A DNA stretch of 64,000 nucleotides from Streptomyces spiroverticillatus (GTDB taxonomy: Bacteria; Actinomycetota; Actinomycetes; Streptomycetales; Streptomycetaceae). A model generated the notes under the pieces. The model had not been told where the DNA came from. It saw nothing but the letters and a program-made list of their open reading frames with translations, and ran no database searches. Made by a program: the position numbers and the translations under genes. Positions 1-8,491 of this stretch are shown in pieces; within the stretch, counting starts at the first letter, position 1; the number at the start of each line of letters is the position of its first letter. Location: contig BMUX01000023.1 of NCBI GenBank assembly GCA_014650415.1, forward strand, positions 32,674 to 96,673, in the 5' to 3' direction.

Positions 1-614
1 GGGCTGATCGCGCCGTGGGCGGCGGCCCGTACCGCGTGGTGGGCGGCGGCGGTGAGCGGCTCGTCGGGGTGGTAGCCGGTCAGGCCGGTGATGCCGGGCA
101 CGAGGTCGAGCAGGGCGGTGGAGACGACGGCCGAGTGGACGTCGATGCGGGGCAGGTAGAGGGGGCGTCCGCCGGCTGCGGCGTCGAGTTCGGCGCGCGA
201 GGGGTGGCGCTGCTCGGGCCACCGGGAGGCGTCCCAGCCGCCGCCGAGGAGGACCTCGCCGGCCGGGCGTCCGGCGGCGTGGGAGCGTACGAGAGCCAGC
301 GCCTCGTCGAGGGTGCGGGCGGCGGACAGGTCCAGGCCGGTGAGGGCCAGGCCCGTGGACGTCGTGTGCACGTGTGCGTCCGTGAACGCCGGGGTGACGA
401 GCGCGCCTTCGAGGTCGAGCACCTCGTCGACGCCGGTCGCGAAGGCGTCGGCGGCCCCCTCGGAGCCCACCCAGGCGACGTGTCCGCGCTCGACGACCAT
501 GGCGGTGGCGAAGGGGTCGGCGGGGCTGTGGACCTCGCCTCCGCGCAGCAGCACGGTGCGGTCGGAGGGGGCGGCGGGGTCGGCCGGGGAAGAGGGGGCG
601 GTGCGCTCGGTCAT
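1..614 (-). CDS. Amidohydrolase (YtcJ-like), N-terminal part
   Basis: About 204 residues are visible before the window edge cuts the gene. An N-terminal beta segment leads into FTDAHVHT, the HxH metal-ligand motif of the amidohydrolase superfamily. A stretch resembling GGGWDASRWPEQRHPSR follows, typical of the Amidohydro_3 / YtcJ branch, which hydrolyses amides or formamides with unknown natural substrates. The catalytic C-terminal part lies outside. The start is the ATG at 614-612. The gene begins about 48 bp after the Lrp-type regulator stop on the same strand, so they may be cotranscribed. Family placement is solid; the substrate cannot be told. Confidence 0.8.
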   Translation of the reverse strand, partial: MTERTAPSSPADPAAPSDRTVLLRGGEVHSPADPFATAMVVERGHVAWVGSEGAADAFATGVDEVLDLEGALVTPAFTDAHVHTTSTGLALTGLDLSAARTLDEALALVRSHAAGRPAGEVLLGGGWDASRWPEQRHPSRAELDAAAGGRPLYLPRIDVHSAVVSTALLDLVPGITGLTGYHPDEPLTAAAHHAVRAAAHGAIS

Positions 615-662
615 GGGGACCAGTCTCGCGCAGCGCCCGCGCCGCCCGTGACACGGGTGGGT

Positions 663-1103
663 TCAGATGCGCGGCGGGCGCGCCTCGTACGGGGTGGAGA
701 GGACGACGGTGGTGCGGGTGGAGACGCCGGCCAGGGTGCGGATGCGGGTGAGCAGGTGCTCCAGCTCCAGCGGGGTGGCGACGCGCACCTTGAGGATGTA
801 GTTCTCGTCGCCCGCGACGCTGTGGCAGGCCTCGATCTCGTCGACGCCCGCGAGCCGTTCGGCGATGTCGTCGGGGGCGCTGGGGTCGAAGGGCGCCACC
901 GAGATGAACGCGGTGAGCGGCAGCCCGACCGCCTCGGGGTCCACGACCGCGGCGTATCCGCGGATCACTCCGCGCTGCTCCAGCCTGCGGACGCGCTGAT
1001 GCACCGCCGAGGTGGACAGGCCGGTGGCCTTGCCCAGGTCGGTGTAGCTCATCCGCCCGTCCTTGACGAGCAGGTCCACGATCTGACGATCCAACTCCTC
1101 CAT
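663..1103 (-). CDS. Lrp/AsnC family transcriptional regulator
   Basis: 146 aa. An N-terminal winged helix-turn-helix (residues about 1-60, recognition region GLSTSAVHQRVRRLEQRG) is followed by an AsnC ligand-binding (RAM) domain with the usual C-terminal strand ending STPYEARP. The family forms dimers to octamers and responds to amino acids. I chose the ATG at 1103-1101, which places the HTH where the family has it; upstream codons in frame look non-coding. No strong ribosome binding site precedes it. The amidohydrolase follows on the same strand and is the simplest target. The effector is unknown. Confidence 0.85.
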   Translation of the reverse strand: MEELDRQIVDLLVKDGRMSYTDLGKATGLSTSAVHQRVRRLEQRGVIRGYAAVVDPEAVGLPLTAFISVAPFDPSAPDDIAERLAGVDEIEACHSVAGDENYILKVRVATPLELEHLLTRIRTLAGVSTRTTVVLSTPYEARPPRI

Positions 1104-1358
1104 GGACGGAGAACCTACAGGGCGCGGGGCCCTTGTGGCACCTGAGCGGCGTGCGTCTTGCCTGGTGGAACGACGGGGGCGCGCGAGGGGCTCGTAGGGG
1201 GCGCACACGCGGCACCTGCGACAGGCATGTGACGAAGGCCACACCCCGCGCCCCGTGTCCTTCTTCTTTGTGGGGTTATCGCGCAGGCGCGCAGGGAAGT
1301 GCTTGGTGTGGTCGAGGCCCGCAGCGCCTTGTGGCCCACCTCTAGGGGGAGTGTCTCC

Positions 1359-1772
1359 ATGCAGAGCCTGAAGCGCACCGGACGTACCGAACCGGAACCC
1401 GCCGACGTCACGGCGTTGGCCCTCGACGATTCCGAGGACTCCGGCTCCGACGCGTACGACACCTTCGAGATGTACCGGGTCCTGTGCCCCGACTGCGCGC
1501 AGCCCATCGCGCTGCTCGCCGACGAGGACGTCCTGCCGGAGCACGCCAAGTGCCCCACCCCGTGGAACCCCTTCGGTCTGACCGCCTGCTCCGGTACGGG
1601 CCGTCCCGCCGCCGACGCGAAGCCGGCGGACGAGACCCTGGAGGTGCTGGAGCAGGACACCGCGCTGCTGCTCACCCTCCCCCAGGGCCTCGACTGGCGC
1701 ACCCAGCCCTTCAGTCACGTGGGCGGCCCGGGGTCGCGCCCGCTGAAGGTGCCGCGCCAGCGCGCCGCCTAG
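1359..1772 (+). CDS. Small zinc-ribbon-like protein of unknown function
   Basis: 137 aa, start ATG at 1359 with AGGGGGA 9 bp upstream. An acidic N-terminal 30 residues precede a cysteine-bearing core: LCPDC, then KCPTPWNPFG and TACSGTGR. The four cysteines could bind one zinc, but this is inference. No membrane segment or signal peptide is visible. It resembles short hypothetical proteins common in Streptomyces; I know no function. It converges on the phosphotransferase gene with essentially no gap. Confidence 0.7.
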   Translation: MQSLKRTGRTEPEPADVTALALDDSEDSGSDAYDTFEMYRVLCPDCAQPIALLADEDVLPEHAKCPTPWNPFGLTACSGTGRPAADAKPADETLEVLEQDTALLLTLPQGLDWRTQPFSHVGGPGSRPLKVPRQRAA

Positions 1773-2885
1773 CTACTGCGCGTACCCCGCCTCCCTCCAG
1801 TACGTTCCGCGCACCATGGCGTCCAGCGACGCCCGGTGCATGATGAGCGCGTCCGGGTCCTCGGGGACCCGGACCTCGCCGAAGTGCACCTGCCGGTAGG
1901 CGATCCGCAGCATCACCACGGCGTGCCGCAGGGCGGCGTACAGGGTGTGGAACTCCATGTGCTGCGGAGTGTGTCCGGTCAGGCGCGCGTACCGCTCCTC
2001 GATCGCCTCGCGCCGCAGGAAGTCGGGCAGCCCGGCCTGGCCGAAGGAGACGGTCAGGTCCTGGAAGAAGCGGTGCAGGTAGACCGCCCATCCCAGGTCG
2101 AGTTCGCGGGGCCCGCAGGCGGCCATCTCCCAGTCGAGGACGGCGGCGGGCTCGAAGCCGTCGTAGATGATGTTGCCGATCCGCGCGTCCCCCCAGCACA
2201 GCACCGGCTCGCCCTCCTCCTCGGGCCAGTGGTCCTCCAGCCACCGGAAGGCCTCCTCGATGAGCGGTGAGCGCGGCAGTCCGTCGACGACCCACTCGTA
2301 ATAGACCTGCTGGGCCGTCACATGACGTCGCAGCGGGCTCCCTTCGACATCGGGCAGCAGGAACTCTGCCTCCTTGGCGGGGAATTGCTGGTGCAACCGT
2401 GCGACGACGCCGATGCTCGCGGCCTCCAGTGCGGCGCGCTCCTCGTCGCTCGCCGCGTGCAGCCAGTTGCCTTCGTACGTGTACGGCATGACGTCCGGCG
2501 GCACGCGGCCCTCGGCGCGCGCCATCACGAAGAAGGGCGCGCCGAGAGGGGCGGGGTCCTCCTCCAGCCACAGGACGTGCGGGACGGGCAGGTCGGTGTG
2601 GGCGCCCACCAGGCTCATGACCCGGTGCTGGCGGGCCATGTCGTACACGGGGAAGACGGTGTACGCGGCCGGGTCGGCGGCCAGTCGCAGGGCGCAGGCG
2701 GTGACGGGGGCCTCGGGGTGGTCGAGGTCGAAGAGCAGGGTCTCGCTGGACATGCCGTTGGAGCCGGGCACGCGGACGTCGGTGACACGTGCTCCCGGGA
2801 GGCGGGGGGCCAGCCAGGCGGTGAGCCGCCGGCCGAGTTCCTCGGGGTCGCGGGTGGTGGTGCGGGGTCGGGGTGCGGTGGCCAT
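1773..2885 (-). CDS. Phosphotransferase (APH / ACAD10-11 kinase-like)
   Basis: 370 aa. The kinase-like fold of the APH family is evident from the catalytic segment CWGDARIGNIIYDG, where D is the catalytic base and N a metal ligand, and from AVLDWEMAACGPRELDLGW with the metal-binding D. This is the subgroup related to the kinase domain of ACAD10/11, which phosphorylates hydroxyacyl-CoA so that a dehydrogenase domain can eliminate the phosphate. An acyl-CoA dehydrogenase is encoded nearby at 4546-5718, which fits that scheme by inference only. Antibiotic phosphorylation is less likely. It lies 37 bp after the CrtC-like gene on the same strand, so probably cotranscribed. Confidence 0.85.
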   Translation of the reverse strand: MATAPRPRTTTRDPEELGRRLTAWLAPRLPGARVTDVRVPGSNGMSSETLLFDLDHPEAPVTACALRLAADPAAYTVFPVYDMARQHRVMSLVGAHTDLPVPHVLWLEEDPAPLGAPFFVMARAEGRVPPDVMPYTYEGNWLHAASDEERAALEAASIGVVARLHQQFPAKEAEFLLPDVEGSPLRRHVTAQQVYYEWVVDGLPRSPLIEEAFRWLEDHWPEEEGEPVLCWGDARIGNIIYDGFEPAAVLDWEMAACGPRELDLGWAVYLHRFFQDLTVSFGQAGLPDFLRREAIEERYARLTGHTPQHMEFHTLYAALRHAVVMLRIAYRQVHFGEVRVPEDPDALIMHRASLDAMVRGTYWREAGYAQ

Positions 2886-2922
2886 GTCTCCGTACTCCTC
2901 TGCTCGCGGGGTGAGTGGCTGC

Positions 2923-4047
2923 TCAGGGTGCGGTGGACGCGTAGCCGGTGAAGCCGCTGGGGTCGTGGCGGCCGAAGGTGCCGTGCTCGAAGATGCCGTG
3001 GCCGGTGCGCCCGTCGAGGGTGAACCGGGCGGCGTGGTCGATCACGCCGTACGCGGCCATGGGGTGGGCGGCGGGGTCGGAGAGGTCGTAGGCGCGCCGG
3101 TCGGTCCAGCCGCGCCCCTGCCAGGTGCCGTGCTGCCAGTCGTCGGCCGGCGGGTATCCGGCGCCGACGGCGAGCGGGGAGGAGGCGAGGATCTCGACGC
3201 CCAGTTCGAGGGGCTTGCGGGCGGGGTCGGTGAGGTGGACGACGGCGCGTTCGGGGTGGCGGGTGCCGGGGCGGTAGGTGATGTCGGTGTGGGGCCAGCC
3301 GAGTTGGGTGTGGCGCCCCTCCTTGTCGACGAGGAGCGCCTCGTTGAGGGTGCGGTGCCCGTCGGCGTCCTCCTGGGCGACGATCATGACGAAGCGGTCG
3401 TCGAAGCGGGCCGGTATCCAGAGCCAGTGGAAGCCCTCCGGCCGGTGCTCCTCGGCGGCGCGCCCGCCCTCCTCCCCCGGGATGGGCCGCACGCCCCAGC
3501 TGCGGTCGCGGGTGCCGGTCCAGTGGGCGGGGTCGAGGCGGATCCGCTCGCCGCCGATGCGGATCTCGCCGGAGCAGCCTCCGGCCTGGACGAAGCGGCG
3601 GCCTTCGAGCATGAGGCGGTCGCCGCGGTACTGGACGTGGTGCGGCTCCCACACGGCGGGGAACTCCGCCGTCCAACTGATCTCGTACGAGAGGGAGTCC
3701 GGGTCGGCGGGGTCGGCGTCGCAGGTGAGGGTGAAGCGGTGCAGGGGCTCGTCGACGGTGATGCGCAGGGGTCCGACGGACATGTTCATCCGGTCGTCGC
3801 CGAGGGCGTCGGAGGCGCGGACGGCGTGCAGGGTGTCGCCGAGGCGGAGGGTGGCGTAGGCGTCGATGACACCGGTGTTGGGATAGACGCCGAGGCCCAC
3901 GATGAGGAGGGCGTGGCCGGTGTGGTCGACGAGGTGGAAGATGCAGCGGTCGTAGGCGTTGCGGTCGCCGGTCGCGACGTGCTTCATCGAGAGGGGGGCT
4001 TGGTGGATGGGGTATTCGTCGAGGGGGATGGGGCGGTCCTGGGGCAC
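2923..4047 (-). CDS. CrtC/AttH-like beta-barrel protein, unknown function
   Basis: 374 aa, soluble, no signal peptide. The pattern of many short beta strands with RDRSWGVRP and a tryptophan-rich middle (GFHWLWIPARFDD) resembles the hydroxyneurosporene-dehydratase (CrtC) / AttH superfamily, where RDxSWG-type motifs recur. Members act on lipophilic isoprenoid or acyl substrates, but no reaction is established for this subgroup. It precedes the phosphotransferase by 37 bp and is separated from the acyl-CoA dehydrogenase upstream by a repeat-bearing 498-bp spacer. A role in fatty acid, steroid or terpenoid breakdown would fit the neighbours. Start is the ATG at 4047-4045. Confidence 0.7.
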   Translation of the reverse strand: MPQDRPIPLDEYPIHQAPLSMKHVATGDRNAYDRCIFHLVDHTGHALLIVGLGVYPNTGVIDAYATLRLGDTLHAVRASDALGDDRMNMSVGPLRITVDEPLHRFTLTCDADPADPDSLSYEISWTAEFPAVWEPHHVQYRGDRLMLEGRRFVQAGGCSGEIRIGGERIRLDPAHWTGTRDRSWGVRPIPGEEGGRAAEEHRPEGFHWLWIPARFDDRFVMIVAQEDADGHRTLNEALLVDKEGRHTQLGWPHTDITYRPGTRHPERAVVHLTDPARKPLELGVEILASSPLAVGAGYPPADDWQHGTWQGRGWTDRRAYDLSDPAAHPMAAYGVIDHAARFTLDGRTGHGIFEHGTFGRHDPSGFTGYASTAP

Positions 4048-4275
4048 GGGGTCCTCCGGGGGCGCGGGGTGGGCGGTGCGCCGGGGTGGGGGCCGGGTGC
4101 CTGGTTCTCCCTGTCCTGGGGGTGCCCCGGTCCCCGCTTCGGCGGAGTCTGACGGTACGTCAGGTGGCTTGGTGAGGGCCAGAGTTGGGGCGGGGGCTTG
4201 CGGCGGGGGCGGGGCGGCACCGGGTGCGCGGACCCTCCGGGGGGCGGGGTCGCTGGGCGGGGCCGGTGGGGCGTC

Positions 4276-4500
4276 GGCACCCGGTGCCGGGGCGGGTTTC
4301 GCCCCAGCCCCGCCCCTTCACCTAAAGCGCTCAGCCGCGCGGCTGGGTGGGTGGCTGGGCGCGCAGTTCCCCGCGCCCCTGGATGCCTGCCCTTCGGGCG
4401 GCATCATTCAGCCCGTCGGGCGATTGAGGACGCGCGGGCGCAGCCCGTGCAGGGGGCGAGGGGCGTAGCCCCGTCGGGGACAGCGGCCCACCACCCGGCC
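4276..4500. repeat. Dispersed intergenic repeat, copy 1 (half element)
   Basis: The 498-bp gap 4048-4545 holds no gene I can support. From about 4276 it carries a CCGGTGCCGGGG block, then CACCTAAAGCGCTC, then GCCGCGCGGCTGGGTGGG, then GCGCAGTTCCCCGCGCCCCT at 4361-4380. The same blocks occur at 14219-14425 and, inverted, at 30117-30341. Here only the left arm of the long hairpin is present. From 4381 a different module begins: a GATGCC/GGCATC hairpin and CAGCCCGTCGGGCGATTGAG, a motif I recall as very common between Streptomyces genes. Confidence 0.75.
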
Positions 4501-4545
4501 GCCCCCGCGCAACGACCCCCACCCGAAGCCCCCCCCCGGAGGGGA

Positions 4546-5718
4546 TCAGCGGGATTCGGGGCCCGCGAGGTGGCGGGCGATGACCATGCGTTGGATCTGG
4601 TTCGTGCCCTCGACGATCTGGAGGACCTTCGCCTCGCGCATGTAGCGCTCGACCGGGAAGTCGACGGTGTAGCCGTAGCCACCGAGGACCTGGACGGCGT
4701 CCGTCGCGACCTTCATCGCCGTGTCCGTGCAGAAGAGCTTCGCCATCGCCGCTTCGCGGGAGAAGGGGCGGCCCGCGTCGCGCAGGCGGGCGGCTGCCAG
4801 GTAGAGCGCACGGCCTGCCTCGATCTGGGTCGCCATGTCGGCCAGCATGAAGCGCAAGCCCTGGAAGTCTGCGATCGGGCGGCCGAACTGTTCGCGGCCC
4901 GTGGCGTAGGAGAGGGCTTCGGCGAGGGCCGCCTGGGCGACGCCGATCGCGCAGGCGGCGATGCCCAGGCGGCCGGAGTCCAGCGCGGAGAGGGCGATGG
5001 CGAAGCCCTGGCCCTCGTCGCCGATCCGGCGGGAGTCCGGGACCCGTACACCGTCGAAGTGGAGCTGGGCGGTGGGCGAGCCCTTCATGCCCATCTTCTT
5101 CTCGGGGGCGGCCGCCGAGAGGCCCGGAGCGTCGCCGGGAACCAGGAAGGCGGTGATGCCGCGCGGGCCCTCGACGCCGGTGCGGGCGAGGACGGTGTAG
5201 AAGTCGGCGACGCCGCCGTGGGTGATCCACGCCTTGGTGCCGGTGATCACCCAGTCGTCGCCGTCACGGACGGCCTTGGTGCGCAGGGACGCGGCGTCGG
5301 AGCCGGAGGCGGGCTCGGAGAGGCAGTAGGCGCCCAGGAGGCCGCCGCCGAGCATGGCGGGCAGGTGGGCGGCCTTCTGCTCCTTGGTGCCGTACCCGGC
5401 GAGCCCGTGGCAGGCGAGGCTGTGCACGCTGACGCCGAGGCCCACGGTCAGCCGGGCCGCCGCGAGCTCCTCGAGGACCTGGAGGTAGACCTCGTACGGC
5501 TGGTCGCCGCCGCCGTGCTCGGAGTCGTACGGCAGACCGAGCAGCCCGGATTCGGAAAGGAGCGCGAAGACCTCGCGCGGGAAGCGCCCGGCCTCCTCCT
5601 CGTCGGCCGCCTTGGGGGCGATTTCCCGCTGGATCATGTCGCGTACGAGCGCGAGCAGGTCGCGGGACTCCTCGGTGGGCAGCTGTCGTTCCACCGGCTG
5701 CGGGGCGCGGTCGGCCAT
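4546..5718 (-). CDS. Acyl-CoA dehydrogenase
   Basis: 390 aa, full family length. An alpha-helical N-terminal domain is followed by the beta domain with YCLSEPASGSDAASL, the FAD/acyl-CoA-contacting signature, then W(V)ITGTKAWITHG. The C-terminal helical domain ends with QIVEGTNQIQRMVIARHL, whose glutamate matches the catalytic base of short/medium-chain type enzymes. It would oxidise an acyl-CoA to the enoyl-CoA and pass electrons to ETF. Start ATG at 5718-5716 has AAGGAGAG upstream. A TetR regulator lies immediately upstream on the same strand and is the likely controller. Chain-length preference cannot be read. Confidence 0.9.
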   Translation of the reverse strand: MADRAPQPVERQLPTEESRDLLALVRDMIQREIAPKAADEEEAGRFPREVFALLSESGLLGLPYDSEHGGGDQPYEVYLQVLEELAAARLTVGLGVSVHSLACHGLAGYGTKEQKAAHLPAMLGGGLLGAYCLSEPASGSDAASLRTKAVRDGDDWVITGTKAWITHGGVADFYTVLARTGVEGPRGITAFLVPGDAPGLSAAAPEKKMGMKGSPTAQLHFDGVRVPDSRRIGDEGQGFAIALSALDSGRLGIAACAIGVAQAALAEALSYATGREQFGRPIADFQGLRFMLADMATQIEAGRALYLAAARLRDAGRPFSREAAMAKLFCTDTAMKVATDAVQVLGGYGYTVDFPVERYMREAKVLQIVEGTNQIQRMVIARHLAGPESR

Positions 5719-5934
5719 TGCGGCGCTCTCCTTGCATCTCGGGCCCGGTACGGGCGCGGCAGCGGGCGCACGCGCAGGGTGTGGCGGCGCCGCCGAGGTG
5801 ACTCACGTCCCAGCCTGAAGCACCGCTCCGGGTTGCGGAAGCGGACTGTCCGGGACTGTGGCGGCTGAGTATGCCCGATCGCGCCCGTTCCGTCACCGGT
5901 CGAAAAGCCGCAGGCCGGGCAGGGCGGCGGGGTG

Positions 5935-6573
5935 TTACGCGACCGTGTCGTCCGGCGGCGGAGCCGGGCACTGGGGCACGAGTTCGCCGATGGTCTCCAG
6001 GGTGGCCCGCAGCAGCCGTACGAGGAGCTCGCGCACCTCTTCCTGGGGCAGCAGGGGGTCGCCGATCCAGTCGAGGGTGATGCCCTCCACGGCGGTCATC
6101 CAGCCGAGCAGTGCGAGCCGCGCGGTCGCGGGGATGTCCGTGCGCCCGTACGCACCCTCCGCGAGGGTGGCCAGGAGCTGTGCGCGCACCGTGTCACGGA
6201 TCGACTGCACCTGTACGTCGAAGCCGACGCCCCCGGTGACGATGGTGCGGTACGCGGCCTGGTGGTGGCGGGCGTAGAGCAGATAGCCGTCGACGGTGCG
6301 CTGGACCCGTTGCGCGCGCGGGAGTTCGGGGTGGCTGCCGGCCCTGGCGACGAGTTCGGCGACGGACTCCTCGACGATGGCCAGGTAGTAGCCGCGCTTG
6401 TTGGTGAAGTAGTAGTAGATCAAGCCCTTGGCGACGCCCGCGTGGCGTGCGATGTCGTCCATGGAGAGCGCGTCGTAGGACGTGTCGGCGAACAACTTCC
6501 GGCCTGTTGCGATGAGTTCTGCCCTGCGCGCCTGGGATTTCCCGGTGGTTCCGCGCTGTTGACTCTTATTCAA
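5935..6573 (-). CDS. TetR/AcrR family regulator
   Basis: 212 aa. The N-terminal HTH is clear: RRAELIATGRKLFADTSYDAL, then MDDIARHAGVAKGLIYYYFTNK. An alpha-helical ligand domain fills the rest. I take the TTG at 6573-6571 as start because it is preceded by AGGA at 6-nt spacing and gives the normal short N-terminal tail; reading further upstream adds sequence unlike the family. It faces the DUF6230 gene across about 127 bp that contains an AT-rich patch and could hold operators. The acyl-CoA dehydrogenase follows downstream. Ligand unknown, possibly an acyl-CoA. Confidence 0.85.
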   Translation of the reverse strand: MNKSQQRGTTGKSQARRAELIATGRKLFADTSYDALSMDDIARHAGVAKGLIYYYFTNKRGYYLAIVEESVAELVARAGSHPELPRAQRVQRTVDGYLLYARHHQAAYRTIVTGGVGFDVQVQSIRDTVRAQLLATLAEGAYGRTDIPATARLALLGWMTAVEGITLDWIGDPLLPQEEVRELLVRLLRATLETIGELVPQCPAPPPDDTVA

Positions 6574-6700
6574 ATTAGGTCCTACTCTCCCAGTCCGGAA
6601 GGATCGCCGCCGCAGTATTCCACGGCCCTGTGCGCCTTCCGTCACTGATGCACCGCATGCACGTCCCCTGCGCAATCTCTGCGACGTACGGGAGGACCCA

Positions 6701-7333
6701 GTGAGCGCAGCAGCCAGGAAGCCGAAGAAACGAGCACCACTGCCGGAGGGCAGAACGGGGTGGCGCAGGAGCGCCGTGGTCGCCGTTCCGGCGGTCCTCG
6801 CGGTCGGGGCGATGGCGGCGATGATGGGCCAGGGCGCACTGGCCGCGTCGTTCGCCGTCTCGGGCACAAGTTTTCAGGTCTCCTCGGGGAAGCTGACGAG
6901 CAGCGGCCTGTCGTCGTACGTCCAGACCGACAGGTCCGTGGACGGCAAGGGGCACCCGGTGGCCCTGCTGGGCATCGGGGACGCCAGGCTCTCCGACATC
7001 TGCCAGTCGGCGCGGGTCAAGACCCCGGTCGGCACGGTGGTGTTCAAGCTGACGGCGGGCGGCGATGCGGGCGAGGTGACCGCCAGCAACCTGATCATCG
7101 ACGGCGAGGACCTGACCGGTGACGCCCGCTTCGGCACGGCGCAGATCGGCCGGGACGCCTCCACCCTGGACGCCGTGCAGGGCGTGAAGGGCGAGCCCGG
7201 CAAGTTCGGCCTCCAGGCGGGGAACATCGAGGTCGTCGGAGTGCGGTCGCACGCCTGGTCGGCGACGGGCGGCAACTTCCGGCTGAAGGGGCTCAAGCTG
7301 GATGTGAGCCTGGACGGCAAACAGTGCTTCTGA
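6701..7333 (+). CDS. DUF6230 family exported or anchored protein
   Basis: 210 aa, GTG start at 6701 with GGGAGGA 5-6 nt upstream. A basic head rich in K and R is followed by one hydrophobic segment (about residues 23-48) ending GALAASF, so it is anchored or secreted; no lipobox is seen. The rest is predicted beta-rich and ends in a single Cys (GKQCF). I recall this family as DUF6230, sometimes labelled cholesterol esterase, without seeing a catalytic triad here. It overlaps the DUF6114 gene by 10 bp, so the two are translationally coupled and likely act together at the membrane. Confidence 0.8.
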   Translation: MSAAARKPKKRAPLPEGRTGWRRSAVVAVPAVLAVGAMAAMMGQGALAASFAVSGTSFQVSSGKLTSSGLSSYVQTDRSVDGKGHPVALLGIGDARLSDICQSARVKTPVGTVVFKLTAGGDAGEVTASNLIIDGEDLTGDARFGTAQIGRDASTLDAVQGVKGEPGKFGLQAGNIEVVGVRSHAWSATGGNFRLKGLKLDVSLDGKQCF

Positions 7334-8454
7334 GCCGGTGGGGCGCAAGCACCGGGCCCGGCCGACGCGGCACTGGCCCCGGCACCGGCCGACGCAGCCC
7401 TGGCACCAGCGCCGGTGACAGCACAAGCGCCAACACCGGTGACAGCGCGAGCACCAGCACCGGTGACAGAAACGGACGCCCCTGGCGCGGATGGCTCGAC
7501 TCCCGCCTCCCCTGGCCCGAGTCCCGGCACCGCTTCCGGGCCTGGCGGCGGCGCAGACCGTTCTGGGCGGGGCTGCTGCTGGTGCTCGCGGGCACCGAGC
7601 TGCTGCTGGTCCCCCTGTCACCACTGACGGTGCTGGTGAGCCTCGGGCTCGGCGGCATCGCCGCCATCGGCATCGGTCTCGCGCTGGTCGCCGCGGGCCT
7701 CTTCCTGTGGTTCCTGCCGCACACCCGCCACTACGTCAGCATCAACGCGCTGATCCTGTCGGTGCTGTCGTTCGCCGCCACCAACCTGGGCGGCTTCCTG
7801 GTGGGCACCCTCCTCGGCATCGCGGGCAGCGCCCTGGGCTTCGGCTGGTCGCCGGTCGTGGAGCCCGCGGACGACGACCGGGACGACCGTACGGAAAGCA
7901 CGGAAAGCACGGAAGCGGTGGACGGCACCCGCACCCCTCCCCGGGTGCGCGACCACCGGGGCCCTCGCACCCTTGCGGTCGCCCTCCCCGTCGCCCTGCT
8001 GGCGTCCGTCGCGGCACCCGTACAACGGGCCCAGGCGGCCCCCGACGCCCTCGCGCCACGGGTGCCGCCCACCGTCACCACGACCCGTTTCGCACCCCAG
8101 GGCTTCCTGATCGCCGGGGTGACGGAGGTACGGACCGCCGACGGGCCGCTGAAGGTGATGGTGCTGCGGATGAAGGCGGCCTCCCTCACCGACTACCGGC
8201 TGAAGACCCGCGACGGCCGCGACGAACTCGCCCTGGGCGCCGACAGCCTGGACCTCAGCGGAAACGTCACGCTCTACCTGACGAAGTTCAGCGGCTGCCT
8301 CGAAGGGCTGCTGTGCCTGACCTTCACCCCGGACGGGCTGCCGGTGCCCCCGGTGGTCCCGCCGTTCGTCTACATGACGGACGTCAGCGCCGAACAGGCC
8401 ATGGTCACCTCGGACCTGATCGTCACCGACGGGCTGACGCTCGGCGCCTCCTGA
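7324..8454 (+). CDS. DUF6114 membrane protein with C-terminal exported domain
   Basis: 376 aa from the GTG at 7324, inside the end of the preceding gene. Residues 1-60 are a low-complexity Ser/Gly/Thr stretch with repeated TGD units. The DUF6114-like part (about 70-185) has several transmembrane helices. After a charged loop (DDDRDDRTES) another hydrophobic helix (about 215-235, ending AQAAP, signal-peptidase-like) leads to a beta-rich tail resembling the DUF6230 protein next door. The layout suggests a membrane domain fused to a DUF6230-like extracellular domain. Function unknown. Confidence 0.75.
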   Translation: MLLSRWGASTGPGRRGTGPGTGRRSPGTSAGDSTSANTGDSASTSTGDRNGRPWRGWLDSRLPWPESRHRFRAWRRRRPFWAGLLLVLAGTELLLVPLSPLTVLVSLGLGGIAAIGIGLALVAAGLFLWFLPHTRHYVSINALILSVLSFAATNLGGFLVGTLLGIAGSALGFGWSPVVEPADDDRDDRTESTESTEAVDGTRTPPRVRDHRGPRTLAVALPVALLASVAAPVQRAQAAPDALAPRVPPTVTTTRFAPQGFLIAGVTEVRTADGPLKVMVLRMKAASLTDYRLKTRDGRDELALGADSLDLSGNVTLYLTKFSGCLEGLLCLTFTPDGLPVPPVVPPFVYMTDVSAEQAMVTSDLIVTDGLTLGAS

Positions 8455-8491
8455 GCCGCCCGCGCCCGGCCCACCACTCCCGGAGGGTTCC

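Noticed and set aside
1773..2885. Aminoglycoside resistance kinase
   Set aside because: The motifs fit the ACAD10/11-related branch and the acyl-CoA dehydrogenase context better.
2374..4152. Plus-strand frame of about 590 codons over the phosphotransferase and CrtC-like genes
   Set aside because: Composition is low-complexity Gly/Val/Ala/Arg and the minus-strand frames carry real kinase motifs.
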